Shown: positions 25,101 through 30,715 of the stretch, in pieces
Position numbering within the stretch: position 1 is the stretch's first letter
Layout of the letters: each line of letters opens with the position of its first letter
Source: Pisaster brevispinus
Lineage: Eukaryota; Echinodermata; Asteroidea; Forcipulatida; Asteriidae
Length of the DNA: 64,000 nt
NCBI GenBank assembly: GCA_023634235.1
Contig: JAMKCF010000003.1
Span: 21,794,742-21,858,741, forward strand
Direction: 5' to 3'
Notes under the pieces: generated by a model
What the model was told of the DNA's origin: nothing
Database searches by the model: none
The model's input: the letters and a program-made list of their open reading frames with translations, nothing else
Position numbers and translations under genes: made by a program

Positions 25101-28100
25101 ATACAGCAATTGATTTCCATCACAAGCATAATTTTTGTACTCGCCATTATGTGTGATTTTTGAAGGTCCAGTTGGTTCTCAAGATTTCATAGTTTGCAGT
25201 TGTTTAAAGCCAGTTGAATTTATAATAAATTGAAATAGCTCAGTAACGTTAAAACGCTTTTAAACCCATTAACCGAAACTCTTCGGAAACCACATTTTAT
25301 CCTATGCAGTATGACCCCATAAGTATTAGATTACATTACACCAATTTCTAACTGTAACATTTCGTTTTAGATGGTCCTACGGAATCCTTCTATGGGAGAT
25401 TGCAACTGCTGGTATGACATGACTTTTCTTTCTACATCTTATTTACTTCTTTAAGCACAAATGTGTATTGTTTTGCTGAAGAAAACCCACAACAATAGCA
25501 ACAACGACAACAAACAACACACACACACACACGCACCCAACCTTACGGATCCGGTTTGTGGGGTACTGCCATTGTTGTTCTATTGTTCCCTTTTCTAGAG
25601 AATTCCCTTGTGGGGCCCTATTATTCCTATTGAAATTGCCTTGTGGGGTCCATTGTTCCATTGTTAAAAGTACCCCATAAGTTGGCATGTGTAAGGGCAC
25701 ATAAGTGTGTAAACACCTCCAATCGGGGACCTCCTATTGTCCCTCTTTTGTTTGGACTCTAATTTTTGGCAATAGCTCCCATTGGTTTTGTACACAATTT
25801 CTAACTGGGGACCTTTACCCAACCGGGGACCCTATTGTCCTCTTTTGTTATAGGTCCCCGGTTTGAATGTGAAAACAAACTCACACACACCCACACACAC
25901 CGGCTTTTGCTATTCTGAATAAAATGAACAACCAATTGATATTTAGATTTTTTGCAATAATTGTTCATTGAGGATTTATAAATTTAATCAAATTTTTTTA
26001 ATGTTATTGTGTGCATTTTGAGTTCAATTCTAATGCATCTGCAAAATATCTTGATCTACACATTATTTTTTTTTCTTTTTACAGGTGGCACCCCATACCC
26101 AGAGATACAAACTCATGTTTTGATGTCGAAGTTAAAGAACGGATATCGAATGCCTAAACTAACCAACTGTGATATTAAGATGTACGTATATGTATACACA
26201 AATTTATACGATGTGACTTCCATTTTATATGTGCCGTTTAAGGAACCTCCTTTTAAACGAAAGTTCGAGAAGCAACAACGGAGCAAGTTTAGAAAAACAC
26301 AAGGTTGTTTTCTTTTACAAATTCATTTTCAAATGTACAAAACGCATACTCTCTCATTTCTATCTTTGACAATTTAACCCCGCGTCACGCAAGGGGGTGG
26401 TAGCGGTAGGTATTTTTTACTATTTTTTTTATTATAACACAAGAACCGTTCGGTCCAATCCGGTCATACTACATGTAATCCTCTACTAGAACCCCTCCTT
26501 TGAGATAGTGTAGTCATTCATGGGGTTGAGTTCCCTAAAAGGTCTACATGACCCTTTAAGTTTGCCAACGGCATGACATGTAAAACCCAAAAACCCCACG
26601 TTTGCACACACCCATTGAACCACTACAGATTGCCTATGCACTTGTAAACACAGCCCCCTCCCCCACCCACTCAACCTGCCCACCACCAACTCCCCCGCCC
26701 ATTCCAACAACCATTCCCCACCCCCACCCCATCACCCCAACCACCCCAGGCACACTTAATTGCCCTATAATTAAAAGTGCCTTCCGATGAGGCGCAAGCC
26801 GCCTTTAATGGGTATTTTGGGAGTCGCGTTTCCCAGGAAAATCTGCCGACTCATACATACATACATACATGTATCAATTGCTATCTATGTGAGGACTTTC
26901 CTTTGTCCCTCTAACTTAACACTCTCCATAGACTTAGCGCACGAAAACATGTGAGGACACAAAAGTACAAAGGATTCCAATGTGAGGACAGCATTGTCCC
27001 TTTTGTATTCCTTTGTTCTACGGTCCCCACTCGTATTTACCATTACATACATACATACACACATACACACACCCATACATACATCCAAACATACATGCAT
27101 TCTTACCTTGCTATCTATGTGAGGACTTTCCTTTGCCCCTCTAACTTAACAATCTCCATAAGTGCACGAAAAATACAAAGGATTCCATCGTGATGACATC
27201 ATTTGCTGTTTGTGTTCCTTTGTTCTACTGCCCCCTCTCTTCTGAATGATACCATGCCACACATACTGACTTAAAGTAATTTTGAAGAAGGAAAATGTTT
27301 AGTTTTGAAATAGTTGACTTGGAAGTACAGTGTTCTCCCCTAACAGTGGTCCGCTGGCCAAATGCCATTTAAAACACCAAAGAAGAGTCACAATTAATTT
27401 ATGGTAATAAGAAGAAATGTTGCTTAGTGCTATATTTTTTAAGCCTTCTTTTTCTCTGTCCAGCTAATTTAGCCTCGAATCCTTTTCGCACATGGCTCCC
27501 CACGTTGTTAATTACACAGTTTGTTTGTTTATTTTTTTTTTTTTTAGTTGACCATGTTGCAACATACAACATATTTAAATATTAAAACATGAACAGCAAC
27601 CTACGAAAAGCGCGTTTGGAGCGTTTGTTGGTAATATTATCTTCAGCCATATTAAATGAAGTTCGCCTGACCTGAAACTAAACTTTATTGGTTGACTGAG
27701 AGTCGCCCTTAATCTATTTGCATTGGTGCGACTCTGGTGCGCCTTTCTGGACCGGGTGAATCTTGATTTTAAACGTGTAACCGACATTTGTGTCGTACGC
27801 TAAACACAAAAATGAACTATCACATGAAATAGCGTTAGATGCATACAGGTATGATCAATCTCAATTGATTTTACAGCTACGACCTGATGCTCAAATGCTG
27901 GCAGGAGGAACCAAGCGAGCGACCGCCCTTCGAGAATATCGTGTCCGTCCTAACCAGAATGACTGAGAACCAAGATGATCAGGTATTGCCTAAGAGCTAC
28001 GGTGTTTATATTTAAGAGCATAAATAATCCAAACCAAAACAAAAGATACAGCCAAATATAGATTTTGACTTTATTAGTTCAATCGTATCCTATTAGTATT

Positions 28101-28586
28101 TTTTATAAAAGTAATCTCCATATACCACAATGATCAAAACAAGAGTTTCGTTTGTTTTTGTTATCTTGAATTTCCCACCAGCCAACAAAGATATTTAAAT
28201 AACCCAGTGCTTGCATGCATGGTACATACTTTCTTGCAACAATCTACAACTCAGCTTAAAATAATTATTTTCGAACTGGGCGATTTAACTCAAGTTTATA
28301 AAGGAAAACAAAAATAAAACACGATAATAGCTAATTAAAATAAAATCGCAAACAAATTCACAAGTAAGATAACAGACAACTTTTTCCCTTTCGCAGATAA
28401 CAATCTACAACTCGGCTTAGAATAACATCTTCGAACTCGGAGACCACGTTTAAGTTTATAGAAAACAAAAATCAACAAGTAAGATAAAAGACAATTTTAC
28501 CCCTTTTGCAGATATACATGAGCCTTCTTCCGAGATCCGAAGAGCACAAGTATGTGAACATTAACCCAGAGTTGGATGACAACTAG
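863..28586 (+). CDS. HYR-FN3 transmembrane receptor with tyrosine-kinase-like domain (predicted pseudokinase), 5' partial
   Basis: Sixteen exons are seen: 863-1147, 2442-2708, 18871-19098, 19614-19874, 21106-21342, 21828-22178, 22524-22687, 23188-23479, 23949-24059, 24271-24431, 24811-24924, 25019-25089, 25371-25411, 26085-26181, 27877-27982 and 28512-28586. All have AG/GT borders and their phases chain without a break to a stop, giving 952 residues in the window. The six ectodomain exons are all phase 1-1, the usual form of shuffled domain exons. Domains in order are five HYR modules, FN3, a transmembrane helix, a juxtamembrane segment and a kinase fold. HYR and FN3 modules are extracellular adhesion or ligand-binding folds; the kinase fold lies in the cytoplasm. 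Two catalytic residues are substituted, so a signalling scaffold or co-receptor role is inferred. The signal peptide and start lie upstream of the window. The ligand is unknown. The domain identities are well supported. Confidence 0.9.
1148..2441. other. Intron between HYR exons 1 and 2
   Basis: No coding pattern was found apart from chance ORFs. It contains the GC-rich motif cluster at 2288-2323. Confidence 0.6.
2288..2323. promoter_or_regulatory. YY1-like plus CRE-like motif cluster
   Basis: AAGATGGCGGC (YY1-like, 2288-2298), a GC-rich CCCGGCCGGG block and GTGACGTCAC (2314-2323, containing the full CRE TGACGTCA) lie within 36 bp of otherwise AT-rich intron. This is a promoter-like combination about 120 bp before HYR exon 2. 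Function is inferred only. Confidence 0.4.
2442..2708 (+). CDS. Exon: HYR domain 2
   Basis: The acceptor is TTTTTCTCGTAG and the donor GCAG|GTACGT, phase 1-1, 89 codons. HYR hallmarks are DTTPP...[16 protein letters not shown] and VCTFTVTV. A 16.2-kb intron filled with mobile elements separates it from the next HYR exon. Confidence 0.85.
2709..4125. other. Intron sequence left of the nested element
   Basis: No gene was recognised. 3840-3950 contains short direct repeats built on AAGGTCA/AGGTTAA/GGTCAG words. The rest is unremarkable AT-rich intron. Confidence 0.5.
4126..4396. repeat. Left subterminal tandem repeats
   Basis: Diverged units of about 57-65 bp contain GACAACGTG (4229-4237) or close variants (ACACCGTG, AAAACGTAC), then CACAA, then TTACGTTTT/ACAAAACCA. 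The same unit words occur in the same orientation at 17840-18170. Confidence 0.5.
4397..4414 (+). repeat. Left inverted repeat
   Basis: GTGTTACTAGAGCGATTT is the exact reverse complement of 17817-17834. Confidence 0.85.
4582..4589. promoter_or_regulatory. CRE in the THAP gene promoter
   Basis: TGACGTCA lies 131 bp before the THAP ATG, and a reverse CCAAT (GATTGGTT) lies about 20 bp further upstream. The 24 bp starting here match the inverted site at 17594-17617 at about 21 positions. Confidence 0.6.
4720..6538 (+). CDS. THAP-domain protein, four exons, domain locally frameshifted
   Basis: The exons are 4720-5250, 5862-5984, 6299-6376 and 6470-6538. All junctions are phase 0, giving 266 residues. 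The N-terminus [14 protein letters not shown], then [20 protein letters not shown] and the end motif GAVPTTLK fit the THAP zinc finger (C-x4-C ... C-x2-H), a sequence-specific DNA-binding fold. After CASH the best THAP match ([12 protein letters not shown]) lies in another frame. A GCAC duplication near 4888 shifts the frame and a later change restores it, so a normal stretch of about 17 residues is garbled while the ORF stays open. The conserved Trp of the domain is also absent (RRQSIRF). Exons 2-4 are Ser- and acid-rich with a Lys/Glu end, and AATAAA overlaps the region of the stop. It may be a transposon-borne or host THAP gene; activity is doubtful. Confidence 0.65.
6539..7331. other. Spacer between the THAP gene and the LTR insertion
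   Basis: AT-rich, with several AATAAA. A 65-codon minus-strand ORF (7101-7298) has no recognised motif. I see nothing else. Confidence 0.5.
7332..8436 (+). repeat. 5' LTR
   Basis: 1105 bp, TG...CA ends. TATATAA at 7597-7603 is the probable promoter TATA box. About 1% different from the 3' LTR. Confidence 0.95.
8440..8456 (+). other. Primer binding site, proline tRNA type
   Basis: TGGGGGCCCGTCCGGGA begins 3 bp after the LTR. It differs by one base from the complement of the 3' end of tRNA-Pro (TGGGGGCTCGTCCGGGA), the primer used by murine leukaemia viruses and other elements. Confidence 0.75.
8668..9516 (+). pseudogene. gag: gag region with two in-frame stops (SCAN-like capsid)
   Basis: This stretch is in the same frame as pol but carries stops at 9124-9126 and 9382-9384. 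The first 152 codons start at an ATG and include a SAP-like N-terminal stretch ([14 protein letters not shown]) and a charged coiled coil rich in Glu and Lys (about residues 70-130). After the first stop come [20 protein letters not shown] and [14 protein letters not shown], which resemble the SCAN dimerisation domain; SCAN is thought to derive from Gmr1-like gag capsids. Gag forms the particle and packages RNA. The stops look like point changes, so this copy cannot make full-length Gag without readthrough. Confidence 0.85.
9517..13140 (+). CDS. pol: gag C-terminus and pol polyprotein: zinc knuckle, protease, integrase, reverse transcriptase, RNase H (frameshifted end)
   Basis: An open frame of 1207 codons; its first codon is an in-frame TTG/GTG region of a longer frame, not a true start. 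In order: CCHC knuckle [14 protein letters not shown] (about residues 75-88); aspartic protease with DTGAAQS (about 167); integrase HHCC finger ([10 protein letters not shown], then CRTCHTC); integrase core with [16 protein letters not shown] and [10 protein letters not shown] (D, D, E triad); reverse transcriptase with [21 protein letters not shown] (YIDD catalytic pair) and YLGHVV; RNase H with [13 protein letters not shown] and [11 protein letters not shown]. Integrase precedes RT, opposite to ordinary gypsy elements. The frame breaks near 13132 by one inserted base. Confidence 0.93.
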   Translation: MKTVKEAAVMADDYELTHKFGNDNKSNQGRSWYNRRPYEQRGSFNKDKSSQGSTAEVSVDRSKTRPSNSTPLKCDYCHKKGHLRSYCWQLKKDEKSSKTVAFVNTDIDSLKACSKEPIDPTVELAHKDNVRLDETYKVPECYQSFLSKGEVSLKSTDKSKPVLILRDTGAAQSLMVASLLTWPISGSENAHVLIQGIEGNYVPVPLHTVNIKSELVNGPVTVGVVSHLPIEGVTFLLGNDLAGDKVCASPHVSNEPVVREETENLQKEYPGIFPSCVVTRSQSRQVEIDKCESQELGKNSNVWLADTFFGNLDKDVEGDDVMFTRSSLVREQQTDSVIKDLSLKAYSETEAEKVPECYYVKSGILMRKWTPPESPANEEWRVIHQIVVPPCYRNDILAMAHDIPLAGHLGIRKTQARIMQHFYWPKLHKDVVNFCRTCHTCQMIGKAQHTVKPAPLIPIPAFEEPFTRVLVDCVGPLPTTKSGYRFLLTIMDMSTRFPEAIPLKKITARTVVEALVQFFTRYGLPKEIQSDQGSNFMSGIFKQVMKELGIKQLTSSAYHPQSQGALERYHQTLKTMLRAYCLEYPEDWDKGVSFVVFATRDAPNESTGFTPFELVYGHEVRGPLKLVKEKFLDDKSETNLLDYVCTFRERLWKACEVAKTNLHPSQQVMKSHFDKNAKARNLKPDDQVLVLLPISGEPLNAKFSGPYRVIKRLNSVNFIVSTPDRRKHQRLCHINMLKPYYPREPVAVVSLVSDNNDPSSEDVEFGNEAERHDKMEPSSLKLANSEVLENLGSKLDHLSKDKQSDVAQVIEEFKHLVTNELGCTTKAIHDVDVNDAKPIKQHPYRLNPDKLAEVRKEVQYMLEHDIIEPSQSNWSSPIVMVPKPDGTTRFCIDYRKVNAVTRSDSFPIPRIEDCIDRVGKAAFVSKIDLLKGYWQVPLSDRAKEISAFVTPNGLFQSKVMPFGMKNAPATFQRLMNHVIAGLDNCVVYIDDVLVYSDTWDDHIKHLKDLFVKLSDANLVINLKKSDFAKAQVTYLGHVVGQGHVLPREAKIKAIVDLPVPKNTRELRRILGMAGFYRKCVHNFSDVVAPLTNLLKKNVKFKWSDYCQTAFEKLKAVLANQPVLVAPNFTRPFKMAVDASDIGVGAVLLQDDDSGIEKPVSYFSRKLNKHQKAYSTVEKETLSLVLALQHFEIYVTNGTGEVTVYTDV
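13133..13282 (+). pseudogene. pol: RNase H C-terminal part, shifted by +1
   Basis: After the break the next frame continues the RNase H domain: [20 protein letters not shown] and the conserved end [13 protein letters not shown], then a stop. The usual D-H-N-P motif is spoiled at the junction (TD, one extra base, then YNPL). The shift removes the last RNase H Asp from the main polyprotein. Confidence 0.88.
13424..13435 (+). other. Polypurine tract
   Basis: AAGGGAGGGAGG directly precedes the TG of the 3' LTR. It is the primer for plus-strand synthesis. Confidence 0.85.
13436..14541 (+). repeat. 3' LTR
   Basis: 1106 bp, with TATATAA at 13701-13707. It is one base longer than the 5' LTR because of a C-run difference near 14323. 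It is followed by ATGT, matching the 5' flank. Confidence 0.95.
14542..14801. other. Spacer between the LTR element and the P2X7-like stop
   Basis: 260 bp of AT-rich DNA that would form the 3' flank of the minus-strand gene. Nothing else is seen. Confidence 0.5.
15860..16045. repeat. GGACCCCACAA dispersed repeat, copy 1
   Basis: It shares words such as GGACCCCACAAGG, AATAGAACA and CCCCACAAACCGGATCC with the reverse complement of 25540-25690. Estimated identity by eye is about 75%. Confidence 0.6.
17048..17104. repeat. Perfect 15-bp inverted repeat (hairpin)
   Basis: GACGGGTGCCCTGCC (17048-17062) and its exact reverse complement (17090-17104) flank a 27-bp spacer. The arms are much more GC-rich than the surroundings. 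Confidence 0.85.
17610..17617. promoter_or_regulatory. CRE upstream of the P2X7-like gene
   Basis: TGACGTCA lies 38 bp before the minus-strand ATG at 17571. Read on the minus strand, TGACGTCACAG-GTGG-TAGGTC is shared with the THAP promoter at 4582. Confidence 0.6.
17817..17834 (-). repeat. Right inverted repeat
   Basis: Exact reverse complement of 4397-4414. Confidence 0.85.
17840..18170. repeat. Right subterminal tandem repeats
   Basis: GACAACGTG occurs at 17864 and 17922 (58 bp apart), each followed by a CCACAA word, and further AACGTTG/CATGCAAC words run to about 18170. The unit is related to the left-end repeats at 4126-4396. Confidence 0.5.
18171..18870. other. Intron sequence right of the nested element
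   Basis: No coding pattern was found on either strand beyond two chance ORFs. A run of ten G occurs near 18720. Confidence 0.5.
18871..19098 (+). CDS. Exon: HYR domain 3
   Basis: The acceptor is TTTCTTCACAG and the donor ATCAC|GTAAGT, phase 1-1, 76 codons. It encodes a canonical HYR module: LTCPEDIS, then [31 protein letters not shown] and ASCSFLI. It is the closest to the family consensus in this gene. Confidence 0.9.
19145..19265 (+). repeat. tRNA-derived SINE-like repeat
   Basis: GGTTGGCGTAGTGATTTG resembles a pol III box A and AGTTCAAATCTTGCTGG a box B, about 50 bp apart. GGCAATATG and GAATGGGTTTTCC follow, as in tRNA-derived SINEs of marine invertebrates. The family name is not known to me. 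Confidence 0.5.
19614..19874 (+). CDS. Exon: HYR domain 4
   Basis: The acceptor is CCATTCCACACAG and the donor CTGG|GTGAGT, phase 1-1, 87 codons. Motifs are [39 protein letters not shown] and RCVFNVVV, the ordinary HYR beta-sandwich pattern. Confidence 0.88.
20408..20949. repeat. Dispersed repeat copy B
   Basis: This is the second copy of the repeat at 1-542, in the same orientation. The homology stops at AAGGCTAAAAG. A short stretch upstream (20217-20310) with repeated TAGCCC/GGGCTA words may belong to the same element but has no match in copy A because copy A is cut by the window start. Confidence 0.75.
21106..21342 (+). CDS. Exon: HYR domain 5
   Basis: The acceptor is ...ATCTGAAG and the donor GTCAG|GTGAGT, phase 1-1, 79 codons. 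Motifs are [38 protein letters not shown] and ICTFIVTVS. This is the last HYR module before the FN3 exon. Confidence 0.9.
21343..21827. other. Intron between HYR5 and FN3
   Basis: AT-rich, with no gene or clear repeat. Confidence 0.5.
21828..22178 (+). CDS. Exon: fibronectin type III domain
   Basis: The exon has 117 codons, phase 1-1. FN3 landmarks are [15 protein letters not shown] (strands A-B with the conserved Trp), IAYIVYFTS (strand C) and [19 protein letters not shown] (the L-x-P-x-T-x-Y core). A Ser/Thr/Gln-rich stalk of about 20 residues follows and leads to the membrane. The acceptor (AATCAAG) is the one that keeps phase. Confidence 0.88.
22524..22687 (+). CDS. Exon: transmembrane helix
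   Basis: The exon starts after TTATGTTTTGCAG. A hydrophobic stretch of about 23 residues (from [13 protein letters not shown] to GCLVYFF) is followed by the stop-transfer cluster VRKRKN, which gives a type I orientation with the kinase-like domain inside. It ends at donor GAAATG|GTAAGT in phase 0. Confidence 0.9.
22688..23948. other. Introns around the juxtamembrane exon (apart from 23188-23479)
   Basis: No gene is seen. A small direct repeat (TACTTAGGGATATGTCATATC twice, at 22933 and 22955) is present. Confidence 0.5.
23188..23479 (+). CDS. Exon: juxtamembrane segment and kinase N-lobe (P-loop and VAIK position)
   Basis: An acidic juxtamembrane region with several Tyr (TTYEHE, SAYEPV, PTYEDV) leads into the kinase start, [15 protein letters not shown]. 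The glycine loop reads RKGQSGEVV: the first Gly is Arg, the other two are kept. The beta-3 strand reads KAAITKLQ. Counting back 17 residues from the alpha-C Glu, as in FGFR-type kinases, puts Thr where the catalytic Lys should be, with a Lys one residue later. Confidence 0.85.
23949..24059 (+). CDS. Exon: kinase alpha-C helix and beta-4
   Basis: The exon is phase 1-1. [20 protein letters not shown] matches the RTK pattern with the alpha-C Glu retained, and is followed by LGAC. The Lys partner of this Glu is missing in the preceding exon. Confidence 0.85.
24271..24431 (+). CDS. Exon: kinase hinge and alpha-D/alpha-E
   Basis: The exon encodes [20 protein letters not shown] (hinge and alpha-D), a short kinase insert and [19 protein letters not shown] (alpha-E). 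This is the standard RTK layout. It ends in phase 0 at donor GGA|GTGAGT. Confidence 0.88.
24811..24924 (+). CDS. Exon: kinase catalytic loop and altered DFG motif
   Basis: The exon begins [17 protein letters not shown], so the HRD Asp and the loop Asn are intact in the tyrosine-kinase form. The next motif is KISGYGLSR where KI(S/A)DFGLSR is expected, so the Mg-binding Asp is Gly and Phe is Tyr. The codons GGC TAT GGT differ from any DFG codon set by several bases, so a single base error cannot explain the loss. Confidence 0.9.
25019..25089 (+). CDS. Exon: kinase activation segment end
   Basis: [13 protein letters not shown] replaces the usual P-x-R-W-M-A-P-E-S; the Glu of APE is retained (as SLE). 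YTTKSDV follows. It ends in phase 2 at donor GACGT|GTGAGT. Confidence 0.85.
25371..25411 (+). CDS. Exon: kinase alpha-F micro-exon
   Basis: This 41-bp exon encodes [13 protein letters not shown], the conserved alpha-F helix. It lies between acceptor TTCGTTTTAG and donor GCTG|GTATGA. Phase and sequence both fit. Confidence 0.87.
25412..26084. repeat. Repeat-rich intron: inverted copy of the GGACCCCACAA repeat and CCGGGGACC minisatellite
   Basis: 25540-25690 is homologous, in inverse orientation, to 15860-16045. 25720-25870 holds repeated TCGGGGACC/AACCGGGGACC with TATTGTCC. A (CA)n tract lies at 25516-25531. Confidence 0.6.
26085..26181 (+). CDS. Exon: kinase alpha-G
   Basis: The exon encodes [11 protein letters not shown] and [14 protein letters not shown], the usual G-x-x-P-Y and GYRM segments. 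It begins after a T-rich tract and TTTTTACAG and ends at GAT|GTACGT in phase 2. Confidence 0.87.
26182..27876. repeat. Intron with tandem GTGAGGAC repeat and microsatellites
   Basis: 26881-27015 and 27112-27235 are homologous (CTATCTATGTGAGGACTTTC, CTCTAACTTAAC, TTCCTTTGTTCTAC). (ATAC)n/(ACAC) tracts lie at 26857-26872 and 27048-27075. 26640-26750 is C-rich. No exon was found between the two kinase exons. Confidence 0.6.
27877..27982 (+). CDS. Exon: kinase alpha-H/alpha-I
   Basis: The exon encodes [20 protein letters not shown], which holds the conserved CW and the subdomain XI Arg (ERPPF). The C-terminal helix follows and ends at CAG|GTATTG. Confidence 0.88.
28237..28511 (+). repeat. Tandem duplication in the last receptor intron
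   Basis: AATCTACAACTC(A/G)GCTTA, TTCGAACT(G/C)GG, AAGTTTATA, CACAAGTAAGATAA(C/A)AGACAA and CCCTTT(C/T)GCAGATA occur twice, ending at 28399 and 28514. The 3' splice region is therefore present in two versions. Confidence 0.65.
28512..28586 (+). CDS. Exon: receptor C-terminal tail and stop
   Basis: Twenty-four residues and TAG. The tail contains [16 protein letters not shown] fits the pY-x-N class of SH2 docking sites, consistent with a docking role even if the domain is inactive. The acceptor is CCCCTTTTGCAG. Confidence 0.85.
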   Translation: MYMSLLPRSEEHKYVNINPELDDN

Positions 28587-28690
28587 CTTTTGTGGAGGTC
28601 ATGAGGTCGATATTCATCAGACGCATTGTGATGATTTGGATACAGTTTTTGCGTGGTATAGTTTATAGCGGACTTTGTTAGTATTTTAAG

Positions 28691-28696
28691 AATAAA
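28691..28696 (+). terminator. Poly(A) signal of the receptor gene
   Basis: AATAAA lies 105 bp after the stop codon, a suitable distance for a short 3' UTR. Confidence 0.6.
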
Positions 28697-29150
28697 ACAA
28701 AAGGAGTATAAAACAAATCTTCCTGTAGGGAACCTTTAGTTGTTAATGGATATAAGCTGAATCAGAATGAAAGCGGTCGCAGTACATTCGCATAGTAACA
28801 CATTTTGAATAACAATTAAAGTGTAAGCAATGTTTGAAAATAAGAACTTCATGTCATGAAGTTCCCTGTTTACTCAAAAGTATAACATTCGGTCAAAAAA
28901 ATAATTTTGTTTAGACTTCCTGTTTTTCTGTTTTATAAAAAATATGTAATGGGATGAAATTGCAGCCCCTTTTTTTGTAAACTCCTAGTTTACCTAGTCC
29001 TCCTCGGACTAGGGCGAGTCTAGGGGTGGGTGGTTGCCTGGTGGTGTGTATTGAGTGGGTGATTGGTAGCAGCCTATGCAACCAATCACGGCGCATCGAG
29101 GAAGAGATGTCCAGAGGTCAGTGACCATCCCCAAGAAAGTGTTTGGGCAC

Positions 29151-29308
29151 TTGGCCGCTGGACTCCGACAGAGGAAAGTTGTAAGATTTAACCCTCCAAG
29201 TTTCTTCGTTTTATACACTTTGCCTCTGTCGGGATATCTGCGTTGAAGTGCGCCAGCCCAACTTTTACACCACATGTATTGATATGTTCATCCCCTGTCC
29301 TGCTCTAG
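29151..29308 (+). repeat. Direct repeat pair, copy 1
   Basis: About 158 bp (TGGCCGCTGGACTCCGACAG to CCTGTCCTGCTCTAG). It is nearly identical to 30245-30403. Confidence 0.75.
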
Positions 29309-30244
29309 TTGAGTTTGATTTTACCTTTTTCTTTCTTGTGAGCCTAGGCTTAAAAGTTAAAGTAAAGATCGGCGTGTCACTTAACATTTAATTTTGAACG
29401 ATCACTGCTTATTTTATATTGTGTGAGGATAGTGTTTTAGGACTTGATTATTGAAGTTCTAGAACGGAAATTCCCTTTTTAATTGCTCTTATTTTGAATT
29501 GATAATTGTTGACTTGTTGTTTTCCATGCTCTTTTAACTTTTGAATTACAAAATGTAGCCTACATAACATTTTTGTCTCAGTATCATTTTGCTTTGAACA
29601 TGGTTTATTTGATGTTGCTTTAATATTTGCATTAATACTGTTGAGAAGGATACAGTGCAGTACTTCATTTCATAACAAGAGACAGAGGATAGTTTTGTAT
29701 TATAAGTTTCATTGATTTTAGTTATGTGCATTTATCTTTCTTTTAATTTGCTGCAACTAAACTTTTTAGTCAGTTATCATTTTGATCATAGTTTTGCTCT
29801 ATAGTTTGATATATCTTTGATTTTACTTTCTTTTTTGCTTATTAATCTCTTGCATTTACTTTTATTTTAGACTTATTGAAAGTCTAAAACCAAATCGTTT
29901 TTGAAAATATTGCTTAAAAGAAAGCAAATCCTGTGTTTTTCATTGTTTATTACATCATCCTTATTTCATGGAAGCAATGAGCCATTGTTCCATAAAGTGT
30001 TCTTATCCTTACCACACATTGTGCAAGGAGAGTTACCTAATTGGTTTAATCCTTGAACACCCAGGGAGACTACACTGACCAGTGTAAGATAAACTTTCCC
30101 ACAGTCATTATTTCTTCACACTTACTTTATTTTCGAGATAGGCTTAGTGGATTATTTCTTGTTAAAGGATTATAGGTTTTTTAGTAGTAAGTATTTAATG
30201 TTAGTTTAGTTTATAGTTTTGAATGGCATCGGATTAAATTTAGA
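29309..30244. other. Spacer between the direct repeats
   Basis: T-rich, no ORF of note. Confidence 0.5.
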
Positions 30245-30403
30245 CATGGCCACTGGACTCCGACAGAGGAAAGTTGTAAGATTTAACCCTCCAAGTTTCT
30301 TCGTTTTATACAATTTGCTTCTGTCGGGATATCTGCGTTGGATTGTGCCAGCCCAACTTTTACACCATATTTATTCACATGTTCATCCCCTGTCCTGCTC
30401 TAG
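30245..30403 (+). repeat. Direct repeat pair, copy 2
   Basis: This is the second copy, 1.09 kb downstream and in the same orientation. Here an ORF runs through it (30219-30494), with GLRQRKVVRFNPPS as its most peptide-like part. 30540-30715 continues with Ser/Pro/Thr-rich coding-like text in shifted frames. It is possibly a decayed element; the family is not recognised. Confidence 0.6.
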
Positions 30404-30715
30404 GCCAATTCCAATCAAAGAGAGCCAGCAGGACAGCGTAACATCAAATCGTCATTTTAACTGGTTGTACCGGAAACAGTATCCTGACCCCTGATCAAGG
30501 ACAAGGAACTGTTTCCGCACCACTTCAAGTCCTCCATCAACTCCAACGTCCCCTGATCTGATTGTTTCAAGTTCATCTTCTTTATTCTTCAAGTTCACCA
30601 TTAATTCCTGCAAGTTCATCGTCTTCATTTTCTTCTAGTACACCATCACGTCCACCCACATTACAGATAGGCCATTATTTCATGTTTTAAAACTATTTAT
30701 ATCCGATTAGAATTT

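Noticed and set aside
863..28586. Two separate genes: a hyalin-like secreted protein and a kinase.
   Set aside because: All 16 exons chain in consistent phase, no stop or poly(A) signal fits after the HYR exons, and the long intron is explained by mobile elements.
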